Shown piece by piece: positions 33,751-46,035 of a stretch of 64,000 bases of DNA. Origin of the DNA: Nitzschia putrida (lineage: Eukaryota; Bacillariophyta; Bacillariophyceae; Bacillariales; Bacillariaceae). Location: assembly GCA_016586335.1 (NCBI GenBank), contig BLYE01000036.1:124001-188000 (forward strand), read 5' to 3'. Within the stretch, counting starts at the first letter, position 1. Each line of letters begins with the position of its first letter. Position numbers and translations under genes: made by a program. The notes below the pieces were generated by a model. It did not search any database and had not been told where the DNA came from. It saw nothing but the letters and a program-made list of their open reading frames with translations.

Positions 33751-34114
33751 GGTGTATGATAGAACTGTTGCGTGGTGGAGCTTGAATGGAAAGTGTTGTT
33801 GCTACTCTTACCGTACTGACAGTGTGTTGCAATCAGATTGCCTGTTGTTGCAATGGAGAATGAGGTTGCGCGCTACTGGGAATTTCTCACGGCTTCGGTG
33901 CTGTCACGGACACCGGCAAGACGAATCCTGGAACCATTCGCAGGAGTCAATTATTTGCTCTTTCCACGAGATACGAGATCCACAATAAAATAATCCAACC
34001 GTTTCGAATGCTTGAAGGCGCCGAGCATCATCTATTGAAGTATCGTTTTGTTCTAAGCAACCAAAAGAATTAATGTACGAGTAGCATGCAGAACTATGGG
34101 TTCCTGTAGTGGTG
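33751..34114. other. Intergenic, no gene seen
   Basis: Holds the ferredoxin promoter (-) and the 3' end of the unknown membrane protein gene (-). No motif stands out. Confidence 0.55.
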
Positions 34115-35791
34115 CTATCCTGAAAGGACGGCTTTGACAACGATGATTGCCAATTGGGCAACATACGCCAACGCTGCATTTCTGGCATACGACTGATCCA
34201 ACAAGGCATATCCTCCACCGCCCCAAGTCAAAGGCTTTCCATCGGATCCCCATCCGTTTCCGTCAATCTTTCCAATGAAACTGTTCCAGTTCATGCTTGT
34301 CAACGTACCAGCACAAATGATCGGGAGACTTCCTATCCTCAACATGTCATTTTTGATACGATTGTGGTAATATGGAAGGGCATCTTCGATTTGGGTCATT
34401 ACAGTTGGTCCAAGATGTCCAAACATATGATTCATAAAATAAAATGCAGCTCCAAGCCCATCTACTGTATGTCGCTTGCCCGGATCACTCAAATCATTCA
34501 ACAAATCACTGGCAGCTGGAACGGGTGTATCGACGGGGTTGGTAACACCAGCATTTGCATGCGCATTGATCCAACTTTGACTATTCACCAGTTGGATACC
34601 CAAAGCATGCCACTCTTTCATAAGGGCATCGGCTGCTTGATGTCGTGGTTCATGGGCTGGCAATTCTAAATCCGATTGGCAAATGACAAAGCTCATCGAA
34701 CAAGCGATTCGCCGATCATCCAAGGACCCTGGTCGAAAGGCAACATAGGCCATGCGTTCGCACAAACTGTACATCAGGGCGACGCTGTGAATATCCCCAG
34801 CCAAAGCATTCCTCTTGGAGCTTTCAAGAGTTCGCCATAGTTGGTTTGTCATCTCGCTCATTTTTTCGGCAGGGTATTTTTCCACCATGGAACTGAAGTA
34901 GGCAAAATATGCCATGACAGGTCTTTGGCTGGAGAGTTCCTCCTCCATGGATTCCCCATTGTGCCCTTGCATACGTTTTTGCACTTCTGCGTAGGATGGA
35001 ATGCCCGACATATCAACGCGTACTGGAGGCAAAAGCGTTTCCTTCAACAGATCTACCATGAAGCCAATGGTATCAATTCGACTACCGGGTCTTGGAACCA
35101 ACAAATAACGACCACCTCTCCCAAACGCATTTTCACGTGCCAAGGGGAGAAAGTCAGGAGCATAACTTGCAGCAAAGAATCCTGCCACGGATGCAACTTG
35201 CAGTGCCATTCCATGCCACTCGCTCCTCAAACAAGCCACGATGGCGGCACCACAGAGAGGCAAGCAGGACAAGGCAAGCCAAAACTTTTGCTTTCGGTCC
35301 CAGCTTTGACGGAGATATTCCTCGGAGGATGGAGGTTCCATGGCCTGCCAACTCTTGTTCCCCTTGGTTGCAGCCCATAGGAATCCATGAAGAGGAACGG
35401 ATGGGGCGGCCATTAATGCCAATGTGACGCTGAGAGTCTCGTCTTCGTCATCTCCGTACATTGCCCCATAGACAACAAACCCAACATACACCAAAAAGTA
35501 GCACCGAATGGAGAAGTGAATCAGAGACCACCCAGGCGAAAACTCGTGAAAACTCTGCGGAAATTTTGATTCCAGCTGTGTCGAGGTGATAGTGCTCATG
35601 GCTGCTAGTATGGAGGCTACCATGGAGATAACCTGAGGCATGGCGCTGCTGGGATCTTCAACAAAAATATCTTCGGGAACATCTTGAAGGAACCTGGTGG
35701 GGAAATTTTGAGCATCCGCAGGAGCAGTGTGAGAGTTGCCAGCTTTGTCATTCACAGGGTGCAGAATGCGCCTCAATGCTGTTGGATTCAT
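34115..35791 (-). CDS. Unknown multi-span membrane protein
   Basis: 558 residues in one exon from ATG 35791. Hydrophobic segments lie near residues 52-67 (MPQVISMVASILAAMS), 92-110 (FSIRCYFLVYVGFVVYG), 120-140, 172-190 (FWLALSCLPLCGAAIVACL) and 195-212. A long soluble part follows (~215-530) with no catalytic motif I recognise, and a short hydrophobic C-terminus (ALAYVAQLAIIVVKAVL). The N-terminus could be an organelle presequence. I do not recognise the family. The frame is uniformly coding and has no lesions. Confidence 0.7.
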   Translation of the reverse strand: MNPTALRRILHPVNDKAGNSHTAPADAQNFPTRFLQDVPEDIFVEDPSSAMPQVISMVASILAAMSTITSTQLESKFPQSFHEFSPGWSLIHFSIRCYFLVYVGFVVYGAMYGDDEDETLSVTLALMAAPSVPLHGFLWAATKGNKSWQAMEPPSSEEYLRQSWDRKQKFWLALSCLPLCGAAIVACLRSEWHGMALQVASVAGFFAASYAPDFLPLARENAFGRGGRYLLVPRPGSRIDTIGFMVDLLKETLLPPVRVDMSGIPSYAEVQKRMQGHNGESMEEELSSQRPVMAYFAYFSSMVEKYPAEKMSEMTNQLWRTLESSKRNALAGDIHSVALMYSLCERMAYVAFRPGSLDDRRIACSMSFVICQSDLELPAHEPRHQAADALMKEWHALGIQLVNSQSWINAHANAGVTNPVDTPVPAASDLLNDLSDPGKRHTVDGLGAAFYFMNHMFGHLGPTVMTQIEDALPYYHNRIKNDMLRIGSLPIICAGTLTSMNWNSFIGKIDGNGWGSDGKPLTWGGGGYALLDQSYARNAALAYVAQLAIIVVKAVLSG

Positions 35792-36838
35792 GATGCAACC
35801 AAAATCAGAGGATCAATGGTGGACACCCAAATCAAGAATGCTGTATGAAAACAATGTCTCAACCACCGCTCCTCCTCGGGTCTCAGAATCTTCCCTCGGA
35901 TGATGCGAAGAAGATATCGCTCGTCTACTCCTGGTCGCCGAAATCCCTATCATGGCTTGTAGAATGGTGGTACTCGCGCTTCTTAACGGAGAAGAAGGCA
36001 GAAGCCGGACCAAATCTTGCATAATCGGGTTTCGTCTATTACATACAGCATTGCATCTAGTAGTATTACATCGAAGGAGTTCGTGACGACGCGTGTTGAT
36101 GGGTGGTGGTGCAATTAGTGCAGTGCCGATATCTTAAACCAACTAACCTACCGGTAGACTACCTAGCTAGGTGGTATAAACAGTAGTAAAACTCAGGAGA
36201 AGTGCGTTGTTGGGACTTTTGTGTCTATTGATCTGAAAATGGCGGAATTAAAGGTAAAACCTCCACTGGGTCTGGGTTACAAGCTCTAGTAAAAATGCAT
36301 ATGTCATCAAGTACCTAACTATAATACGTAAGATGAAACATTTCTGGTGAATCACCTATGATTGTCGGTGCACGCCTGCCCTTCCTCATTCATGTGCGTA
36401 CTACAGTACTTTATTCTGCGCGCTTTTACCTGGCTGGATCTTTTTTCTTCCCTTTGGAGTTCCCCGGAATTCGGAGTTGCTGCTGACGTAAGCTTGGCGG
36501 AAGGATGGCGGATGCTTGGCGCTTGGTTGGCGCAAAATGCGCGATCCAAAGGACTGCACGTCTGATTCATCCTTAAGTATCAAGTCAGTCGCCAACCAAA
36601 CCCGTCTGCATTTCCTTCGTTTGAAATTTATCCTTTCATCATCGGAAGGACACGACGAAAGCCAGAAAGGTCACACAAAAAAGTGTAGTGCGAGAACTCC
36701 AAGCGCTTTCGGCTGAGTGATACGAGTACCGTCGTAATCCCTGCCGTCAACACCAACAAGAGTTGTTTGATACTACGAGTACAGGTAGCAACAGTCAAGC
36801 CTTTCATCCTTTTCAAATTCTAGCCCGAGAAGACAATC
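35792..36838. promoter_or_regulatory. Divergent intergenic region before ABC copy 4
   Basis: About 1 kb between the unknown membrane protein gene (-) and ABC copy 4 (+). Short palindromes (CCGGTAGACTACC, CTAGCTAG) lie near 36150-36170. The promoter-proximal part has the GGCGG/GGCGC cluster at 36493-36547. A short antisense frame at 35813-36022 is not supported as a gene. Confidence 0.5.
36493..36547 (+). promoter_or_regulatory. GGCGG/GGCGC motif cluster, ABC copy 4
   Basis: cttggcggaaggatggcgga is followed by two more TTGGCGC sites and the palindrome GCGCAAAATGCGC. The first part matches the pattern of the direct repeats before copy 7 (51247-51404). Confidence 0.5.
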
Positions 36839-39800
36839 ATGAGTGAGAAAGAAACCAAAGACAGCAAGGAAGAGCCGAAGGAGGAGGCTCCTTTGGCCAG
36901 CGTTGCCGAAGTCTTTTCCTTTGCCGAGACACCACAAACATGGTTTTACTTGTTCATGGGGACTCTCTTTGCTGCTACAGCAGGAACGGCTCTGCCCATG
37001 TCGCTCCTTTACTTTTCACGTGTTATGGGAGACATTTCTGCCGTCGGTGAAGAAGGACTTGGGCCGATCGTTGATGTGGTGTATGCCATGATGATCATTG
37101 GTGTTGTCTCTTTGATCAGTGAAACGGCACATGGTACGAAGAAACTTGTGTGATATGCTTGACTGTGAAAAATGGTGTGTGACTCACAGTCAACGATTTA
37201 TGTTTTCAGCTGGTTTTTTTGAGACGGCTGCCAACGAAATGACCATGAATCTGAAAAAGAAGTGGTTTGAGGCCGTCGTTCGTCAGGATATGACCTACTT
37301 TGACCTCAAGGATGTATCAGGAACTGCAACAATTATTTCCACCAATGGAGCCAAGTTCAAGAAGGGTCTTTCCAAAAAGTTGGGCCACGGAATCCAATTT
37401 ACCTGTACCGTCATTGTTGGATTTGCTTTGGCCTTTTATTCCAGTTGGAAGGTGTCGTTGGCAGGTACGTAGTTGTGAGTGGTTGCTTTGTATTTTTTGT
37501 AATTCTGCAAACTCAAAATAAACCATTTGCTTGGATAGTGATGGCTACGGTCCCTTTGATGGCTGGTGCGACGGGATGGGTTTTGAAACTAAATCAAACC
37601 AAATCGGCCCGAGACAATGCCAGTTATGCCAAGGCAGGAAGTATTGTCTATCAAGTGGCTGCCAACATTCGTACCGTCCTAGCACTCAATGCTTCGGATG
37701 AGATGATTGATCGGTTCACCAATGCCACGACGGATGCTTACAATGGAGCTATCTCCCAGCTTTTCTATTTGGGTTTGGCCAATGGACTTCTCATGGCCAG
37801 TTTTATGGTTGCCTATATTGTTGGTACGTTCTGCTCTTGTCCGTGTTTTAGTACATTGTGAAAACGGCGGTTTCGCTTACCAAAAATATTCTGTTTTTTA
37901 GTTTGCGGGTATGGTGCCTTTTTGCTTTACGATGCCGTCAAGAACAATGGGTGCGATCCATCAGGAGCTATTCTAGAAAACACTTCTTGTGAACCCAATG
38001 GCTCCGACATCTTTTTGGCTTTGATGGGTGTTATCTTTGGTGGAGCTACTCTTCCTCAAGTCAGCACTGCATTGGAGGCATTTTCGGGATCTCGAGCTGC
38101 CTGTTTCCCTGCCATGTTGGCCATCAGCCGGAAGTCCGAAACTGGGGATGCTGCTGTGGATGCGGAGAATTTCAAGCACAGAGAAGCTCTGATTCAGCGC
38201 TCACAAGAAGCTGTCCTTCCAAAGTACAGTATTGATGTTTCTTCGTCGTTAGGAAAGAAGCCCAGCAGCGTCACGGGAACTATTGAGTTTAGCGATGTTC
38301 GATTTGCTTACCCAACCAGGCAAAATGTCAACGTATTTGATGGTTTCAATTTGAAGATCGAGGCTGGAAAGACTGTCGCACTCGTTGGACCCAGTGGTTC
38401 TGGAAAAAGTACCGCCATTCAGCTAATTGAACGCTACTATGATCCCTTGGCTGGCACTGTCACATTGGATGGTGTAGACTTGCGAGAGTTGAATTTGGAA
38501 TGGTTAAGGTCTCATATTGGTTTGGTCAGTCAGGAACCTACCTTGTTTGCTACCACCATCAAAGAGAATATTCGCATTGCCAAGCCTGATGCAACCGATG
38601 CGGAAGTGGAGGCTGCTGCTCGCCAGGCGAATGCCCACGATTTCATCAGTAGTCTCCAGGACGGCTATGAGACAAATGTCGGTGACAAGGGTGCACAATT
38701 GTCTGGTGGACAAAAGCAACGTATTGCGATTGCACGTACGTTGATTACCAATCCCAAGATTATCCTCTTGGATGAAGCCACCAGTGCATTGGATTCTGAG
38801 AGTGAGGCAATTGTCCAAGAGGCTTTGGATGTGATCATGTCGAAGGGCGAGGCAACAGTGGTTGTGATTGCTCATCGATTGTCGACGATTCGAAACGCTG
38901 ATATGATTGCGGTAGTGAACCAGGGGAAGGTCGCTGAGACCGGTACTCATGAGGAGCTACTCGCAAAACAAGGCAAGTACTACGATTTGGTGCAAGCCCA
39001 AAAAGGAAAGGGTACACAGCGTTCCGATTCGATGCTCAGTGCGACCAGTGACACAGCGTCTGAAACCACTGGGAGCAATCCACCTTCGCGAAGTGGAAGT
39101 GAGGCTGACTTGACAAAGTTGGATGACGAGGAGGAAGGTCCAGCTGATACTAGCAAAGCTAGCAGCGCTGTAGTTGACGTACATCATGTTCACTTCTCGT
39201 ATCCTGCCCGTCCTGACAACAAGATTTTCCGAGGCCTGGGTTTGGATGTCAACGAGGGGGAGACATTGGCAATTGTGGGTCCCAGTGGGCAAGGAAAGTC
39301 CACTATCATCCAATTGATTGAAGAATTCTACCGACCATCTAAGGGCCACATTGACTACAATGGAGACAACTTGGAGGACTTGAATGTCCGTTGGTACAGA
39401 AACGAGTACGTTGCTTTGCTTTGAGTTCTTCCATTGTTGTCACTGTGTCACTAACTTCGCGTTTCCGCAGGATTGGTTTGGTGAGCCAGGAGCCAACGTT
39501 GTTTGATGGTACTGTTGCTGAGAATATCAAGTTTGGAATGCCAGAGGCCACACAAGAAGAGGTCGAGGAAGCAGCCAAGAAAGCCAACGCTCACAAGTTT
39601 ATTTCCGAGTTTCGTAAGTGATCCGTGTTTCTGTTGCTCCTACAACATAACCTGTTCTCACAATTTCCTTTGCAGCGGATGGCTACAATACCACTGTTGG
39701 AACAATTGCTTCCTCTCAAATTAGTGGAGGACAGAAACAGCGAATTGCGGTAAGTACCTCTTTTAGCCTTCAATGATATTCAGACTTCATGGCATGTCTA

Positions 39801-41672
39801 ACCCCTGGTGATCTGATTCATAGATTGCCCGAGCTCTGCTTCGAAAGCCAAAGGTGTTGCTTCTTGATGAGTAAGTGTTCATTCGGGTGGAAATTTGGTA
39901 TCTATATTGTTGACGAGTGTACTCACACTTCTCCATTAGGGCTACAAGTGCTTTGGACAGCGAGTCTGAGAGGGTGGTCCAAGAGGCTTTGGATAACATT
40001 ATGAAAGACTCAAAGCTGATCACGATTGTCATTGCTCACCGATTGTCTACAATTCGCGGAGCCGACAAAATCGCATATTTTGATCATGGAAAGGTGCGAG
40101 AGATTGGCACTTACGAAGAATTGATGGCCAAGCCACATGGACATTACAAACGCTTGGAGGCCTTGCAAACTTTGGATGAGGATACCAATCGTGCTGAGAT
40201 TTTGGGGACCAAGACTGCCTATGAACCTGCGGCCCATGGAGAAGAAGTTGAAGAAAAGGAGGAAACCAAGGAAAAGGTGGATCATACCTTGATCAGCGAT
40301 GAAGCAGCAAAGCTCAACGAAAAGAAGGCCAAGGAGCTTGCCAAGGAGGAAATGCCCTTGTTTATTTTTGGAAGTATCGGTGCTGTGTTGAGTGGTGTCA
40401 TGTACGTTCAAAGTGCGGGTGTGAAGAGATTCCGTTGCTGGCGCTCACTGTTTTTTCTCTCGAAACGCAGCTTCCCTGGTCAGGGTTTGATGTTCGCCTA
40501 CGTAATTGGTACGTTTGTATCCCAAGAGTATGCCCGCTTTTGAGGTCGAGTTGACTAACATTCTGTACAGAAATCTTTTACATGTTCACCTTGCCTTGCG
40601 AGGATGGCGTGTCCGTCCCTTTCGACTTCCCAACTTGTCAGGCATACTGGGATGATACTGCCGACTTCATGAAGGAACAGTCTTGGAAGACAATTGGATT
40701 GGTTGTAGGCTTGATCTGTTGTTCTGTTCTCGGAAACATCATGATGTTCAAGGGATTTGGGACTGCTACGGAACGTATTAACAAGCGGGTCCGTGATAAG
40801 GCATTCAAGGCATTGATTCGTCAAGAAGTCGGCTGGTATGACGTCCGATCGGTGGGCCAAATCACCACCCAGCTCTCCGATGATGCTGCAATGATCCACT
40901 CGTTTTCTGGAGAACCGATTCGAACCTTCGTTATGTCTGTGTCGAGTGTTGGCGCAGGTCTTGTTGCCAGTTTCTACTGCATGTGGGAGGTAAGTGTCCA
41001 CGGTCAACACACAAAGGGATTTCTCTATCTCGAAACTGTGTCTCACCGCCTTTCATAGTTTGCCTTCGTTGCCCTTGGAATCCTTCCATTCATGGCTTTC
41101 GGAGAATATGTTCAAACCTTGCAAATGTTGGGTTCCGACGAGGGAGATTTGGAGAAGGACGCCAAACAGAGTTCCGAGGGAGCTATCGTGGTCGAAACTC
41201 TTGTGAACATCCGAATCGTCGCTGCCTTGTGCATGGAGGATATGCGTGTCAAGAAGTACAATGAAATTCTTCATGAGAAGAACGGAAGCAATTCTTTGGT
41301 TCGAAATGCCATCCTCAACATCGGACAAGGACTTGGTTCTTTCTTCCAAATGTATGGTAAGTGATTGCCAAATATGTGTGTCGTGTGAACGTTTGGTCAA
41401 TGTCATTCTAATACTTGGTCGCCTTCACACTTTCAGGATATGCCCTCATGTTCTATTTCGGTGGATGGTGCTTGGAAAATCGTGGATACGATATGAGATC
41501 GTACCTCATTGCATTGTTCGGTTTGATGCTCTCGTTGACAGGACTTGCTGCTGCTATGGCTGGCTTGACAGATGCTGACAAGGCACGCGAGGCTGCAGTT
41601 CGTATTTTCGATTTGATCGAACGTGAGAGTGAAATCGATCCTTTGAGTGAGAAGGGAAAGAAACAAAACTAA
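36839..41672 (+). CDS. ABCB-like transporter copy 4, domain order TMD1-NBD1-NBD2-TMD2
   Basis: Exons 36839-37133, 37210-37464, 37539-37823, 37902-39405, 39471-39613, 39676-39749, 39824-39870, 39940-40401, 40471-40508, 40571-40989, 41059-41356, 41437-41672; 4056 bases, 1351 residues. It has the same architecture and intron positions as copies 2 and 3. NBD2 signature is ISGGQKQR rather than MSGGQKQR. The NBD1-NBD2 linker has PPSRSGSEADL followed by an acidic run. TMD1 has the NGCDPSGA...SCEPNG Cys pair in the last external loop. It opens the second, four-gene block of the array after the three unrelated genes. Intact. Confidence 0.9.
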
Positions 41673-42602
41673 AGAACCAATCTCTGGATTTGTGTTTGTA
41701 TGCTAAAAAGTGTGTTCGGACTACATTGTTGATATGGGACCACAATGTTGTGGCACTGGAGAATTGCTGTACTGGTAGTAGTACCAATGGTGCGTACTAC
41801 GTAGTAGAGTACAATAATACTTTCAATCATCTCTCTACTACCGGAATTAATACTATCATGGGGAAAATAGAGTACGGACAGGTCGAGTCGCTGCGTACTC
41901 GTACTCAAGAAGAAAGAAAGCATTCCGGTGGGTCTTGAAGCTCTTCTGTCGCACACAACAAGATACCATTTCTGGCCTGCAACAACAACAAGAATGCAAA
42001 ATACAAGAAGAGAAGACCAGCAGGACGAATCTTCCCAACAACGTCCTATGTTTTGTGCACGAAGGGCATATCTTCGGTACTCACGGTAGTGACTGAAAGC
42101 ACCAAAACTTCTAACCTCTTCCATAAATATCATTCGTACGAACGCGCAATTTCCCCCCATGAAGTGAAGAGTTGGGGACAACACGGAGCTCCAAAGAACT
42201 AGTCCAATGAGTCGAAACCAACACCCGCATCCAGCAACCTCATTTCATAATGATCCTTTATCGCTCAACGACCAACGACACATTTGAGGTCACTGATTGC
42301 GAGAGCTAGAGTGCAGTTGTGACAAAAAGAATGTGGTTCTACTTTTGAAAATCCAATAGTACGATACGCGATTCCAACCATGTCCTGTCATCTCGCCGAT
42401 ACCGGGGAAATCCGTTTGAGAGACCAATCCGAAACGTTGATGATGGGGAAAACACAAACAAACCTCGACCACTCCGTGTTGAAGAGGCAAAGGTCCAACA
42501 TCAGCCGGTATTTCGAGTTGGTGGCAGATACTTTCACAGTAAAGTTCTCTGTGAGTTCTTTTCCTTTCTCACAATTTCTATTGAGCATCGATCCGACGAA
42601 AA
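41673..42602. other. Intergenic between ABC copies 4 and 5
   Basis: 930 bases without a supported gene. Several TACTACG/TAGTAGAG and AGTACTC palindromic bits lie near 41790-41910. I did not find the GGCGC/GGCGG upstream motif of the other copies. Confidence 0.5.
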
Positions 42603-45600
42603 ATGAGCTCCAAAGAAACATCAGACAAAGTGGAGGAAAATCCTCTGGCAACGGTCGAGGAGGTGTTCTCCTTTGCTGAATCCAAACAAACATGGTTTTA
42701 CCTTTTTCTTGGATCTTTCTTTTCAGCAGTAGCTGGCTCTGCTTACCCACTATGCCTACTCTATTTCTCTCGCGTGGTTGGAGATCTTTCGGCAATCCCA
42801 GAGAAAGGTATGGATCCCGTGGTAGAACATATTGATCTGATGGTGGTCATCGGTGTAGTCTCCTTTGTCAGTGAAACTTTGCAAGGTACGTTCATTCATG
42901 CATCTGACTGCCATTCTCTATGATAACTGGCTTACACCTTCGCTCTCATATACTCAGCTGGGTTCTTCGAGACGGCTGCCAATGATATGACAATGAATAT
43001 GAAGAAGCAATGGTTCGAGGCTGTTGTTCGGCAGGACATGACATATTTTGATCTTTGTGATATTTCTGGAACTGCTGCCACAATCTCAGCCCAGGGAGCC
43101 AAGTTCAAGATGGGGCTCTCCAAGAAGTTGGGACACGGTATCCAATACTCGTGCACTGTCGTTGTGGGCTTTATCTTGGCATTCTATTTCTGTTGGGAAG
43201 TCACTCTGACAGGTATGAACGTCGTTTTTTTCCTATTTGTTGATGTAATTTCAATTTCTAATGCTCTATTGTTCAGCCATTGCAACGGTACCTTTGATGT
43301 CATGGGCTTTGGGGTGGGTACTGAAACTGAATCAAACCAAGTCCGCAAGGGACAGTGCCAGCTATGCCAAAGCTGGTGGCATTGTCTATCAGGTTGTCTC
43401 TAACATCCGCACTGTGTTAGCACTCAACGCTGCGGAGGAAATGATTGGCCGATTCAACAGTGCGACCTCAGAGGATAGTGTAACGTTTGGTCTAACAATA
43501 TTGTGAAACTCGAAGAATTGGATTGGTGAGTCAGGAGCCTACCTTGTTTGATGGTACCATTGCCGAAAACATCAAATTCGGAATGCCTGAGGCAACCCAA
43601 GAGGAGGTTGAGGATGCCGCCAAAAAGGCAAATGCGCATATTTTCATTTCAGAGTTCCGTGAGTGCTTCTATATGCTAGTTTACCGCTTTTTCGCAATCA
43701 TACTGACCTTTCGTTTCTGTGAGCAGCTGATGGCTACAGCACCCATGTAGGTACTGCAGCTTCATCTCAGATCAGCGGGGGACAGAAACAACGTATAGCA
43801 GTAAGTTCTTTGAAAACAATACTACAAGCGATTTTAAGGATTCTCACCGCCGAATGCTTTCCTTACAGATCGCACGAGCTCTGTTGCGGAAGCCAAAAGT
43901 TTTGCTTCTTGATGAGTAAGTAGATCTGTAGAAGATGATTCCAGGAAGTTTGCCTCTGTGATGCCTCTAAGATTTTTCGTTTTTCAGGGCGACAAGTGCA
44001 CTGGACAGCGAATCTGAGAAAGTGGTACAGGAGGCATTGGAGAATGTGATGATGGACAGCAAGCTCACAACGATTGTGATTGCCCACCGCTTGTCAACAA
44101 TCCGTGATGCGGATAAGATTGCATACATCGAGCGCGGTAAGGTGCGAGAAGTCGGAACATATGATGAATTGATGGCGCTGCCACATGGTCGGTATAAGCG
44201 TTTGGAAGCTTTGCAAGCCTTGGACGACGATGCGAATCCTATGGAAGTGCCAGAGAAGAAAAGTGCCGAAGAGAGAGGAAGTGACGACCCTGATGTCAAG
44301 AAAGATCCAATAACAATGAAACCTGAACCGAAATTGATTGACACAGATACCGAAAAGATGAACCTTAAAAAGGCCAAAGAACTCGCCAGGGAAGAACTTC
44401 CCTATTATGTTTTGGGAAGTTTTGGGGCTCTTCTTAGTGGTGTCACGTGAGTACATGTTATCTGTCCAACGTGAGGTGATGTTCACTTGGCAACCATGGC
44501 TCTCACCCTTTGTGTTTCTGCTGTAGATATCCTGGTCAAGGTTTGGTGTACGCTTTCATGATTGGTAGGTGAAAGCAGATTTAAAAGTTGGATTTACCTC
44601 GAAACTCTTGTCAACTAACTCTTCGTTTCTGCAGAGATTCTATATCAATACACCTTGCCTTGTGTGGACGGACTTTACGTCCTTGATGGCTATACAAACT
44701 GTCAGGAGTACTGGGATGCCGTTGCCACGGAAATGATGATTCAGTCGTTCAAAACAATGGCTTTGATTGTTGGGTTGATCGTATGTGCCATCGTTGGAAA
44801 CATCATGATGTACAAAGGATTTGGTACTGCCACAGAACGCATCAACAAGCGTGTTCGAGATAAAGCCTTCAAGGCTCTGATTCGACAAGAAGTGGGGTGG
44901 TACGATGTACGATCTGTCGGCCAAATTGCTTCGCAGCTTTCTGATGACGCGGCTATGATCCATTCCTTTTCGGGTGAACCTATCCGTACTTTTGTTATGG
45001 CCATTTCGAGTGTTGGAGTTGGTCTTGCCACAAGTTTCTTTTGCATGTGGGAGGTACGTTCGTTCCTGATCATCGGAGTGTAGGTTTGAAAATGAAAGGT
45101 TGGATCTAACTGTGCTGTGGAAATACTTCAGTTTGCATTTGTCGCTCTTGGAATCTTGCCAGTCATGGCATTCGGGGAGTACGTGCAAGTACTTCAAATG
45201 CAGGGGTCCGATGAAGGGGATGTCACCAAGACTAGCAGCAAGAGTTCGGAGGGTGCCATTGTCGTTGAAACGCTTGTCAACATGCGCAGTGTCGCGGCCT
45301 TGCGCATGGAGAATATGCAAGTGAAAAAGTACAATGAAGTCCTCCATGAGAAGGTTGGAAGCAACTCTTGGATAAGCAACTCGTTCCACAACATGGGTCG
45401 CGGGCTTGGTTCCTTCTTTCAAATGTCCGGTACGTTTCCCTTATTTTTACAGCTTCATCCATACTACTACTTGTCCCTCACGATCCAAATTGTCGCTTTT
45501 AGGCTATGCTCTCATGAACTACTTCGGTAGTTGGTGCTTGGAGAATCGAGGGTATGAAATGAGGGACTACCTGATTGCCTTGTTTGGTTTGATGTTGTCG

Positions 45601-45756
45601 TTGACAGGACTCGCAACCGCAATGGCAGGCCTTACCGACACTGGTAAAGCTCGCGAGGCTGCATCTCGAATCTTTGAGCTGATTGAAGGAAAGAGTGAAA
45701 TAGATCCACTCAGTGAGGAAGGGGAAAAGCAAACAACGGATGTTGTGCATGCATAG
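42603..45756 (+). pseudogene. ABC transporter copy 5, internal deletion of NBD1 and half of NBD2
   Basis: Exons 1-3 align normally (42603-42885, 42958-43212, from 43277) until about 43474 in TMD1 (GRFNSATSE). About 40 bases later, homology resumes at 43516, the start of exon 5, just before the NBD2 Q-loop (IGLVSQEPTLF). All of NBD1 and the NBD2 Walker A are therefore missing. The junction is out of frame (TGA at 43504-43506), and no plausible intron restores phase. The rest is well kept: exons 43516-43658, 43727-43800, 43869-43915, 43988-44446, 44527-44564, 44635-45053, 45132-45429, 45503-45756 are in phase, and the TMD2 frame is intact. An ATPase-dead fragment is the best reading. A separately started TMD2 product cannot be excluded. 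Confidence 0.8.
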
Positions 45757-46035
45757 TAAACAACGGGAATCAGAACTGGGAATGGGTTTGTATGATAGTA
45801 CGAATACTCTGGTATGATACTACTACTGTACTAGTAATATGTACCAAACAAAACTAGTCATACGACATACGGCATGACGTGAGTGACCTCGTTTCAAAAA
45901 ACTGCACAGCATCACTTTTCGCGTGTTGCAGTCCCCCCTATTCCAAGTGATGCGTCGACAACCTCGTCAGCACCAGCATCCGCGGCGGCTTCACACTTCA
46001 CATTGAAACTCTCTCATCTACTACATAGTAATATC
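45757..46035. other. Short intergenic before ABC copy 6
   Basis: 279 bases upstream of the chosen ATG. The frame of copy 6 is open through here back to a GTG at 45883, so an N-terminal extension from an unseen upstream exon is possible but unsupported. An ATG-TGA mini-frame (45874-45882) sits just upstream. Confidence 0.45.

Noticed and set aside
35813..36022. 69-codon minus-strand frame with a presequence-like start upstream of the unknown membrane protein
   Set aside because: It ends in a stop before the downstream ATG, no good intron joins the two frames, and the downstream frame has its own start. It may be a leader frame at most.
45883..46035. N-terminal extension of ABC copy 6 upstream of ATG 46036
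   Set aside because: The open frame begins only with GTG, and there is no ATG or clear acceptor from an upstream exon.
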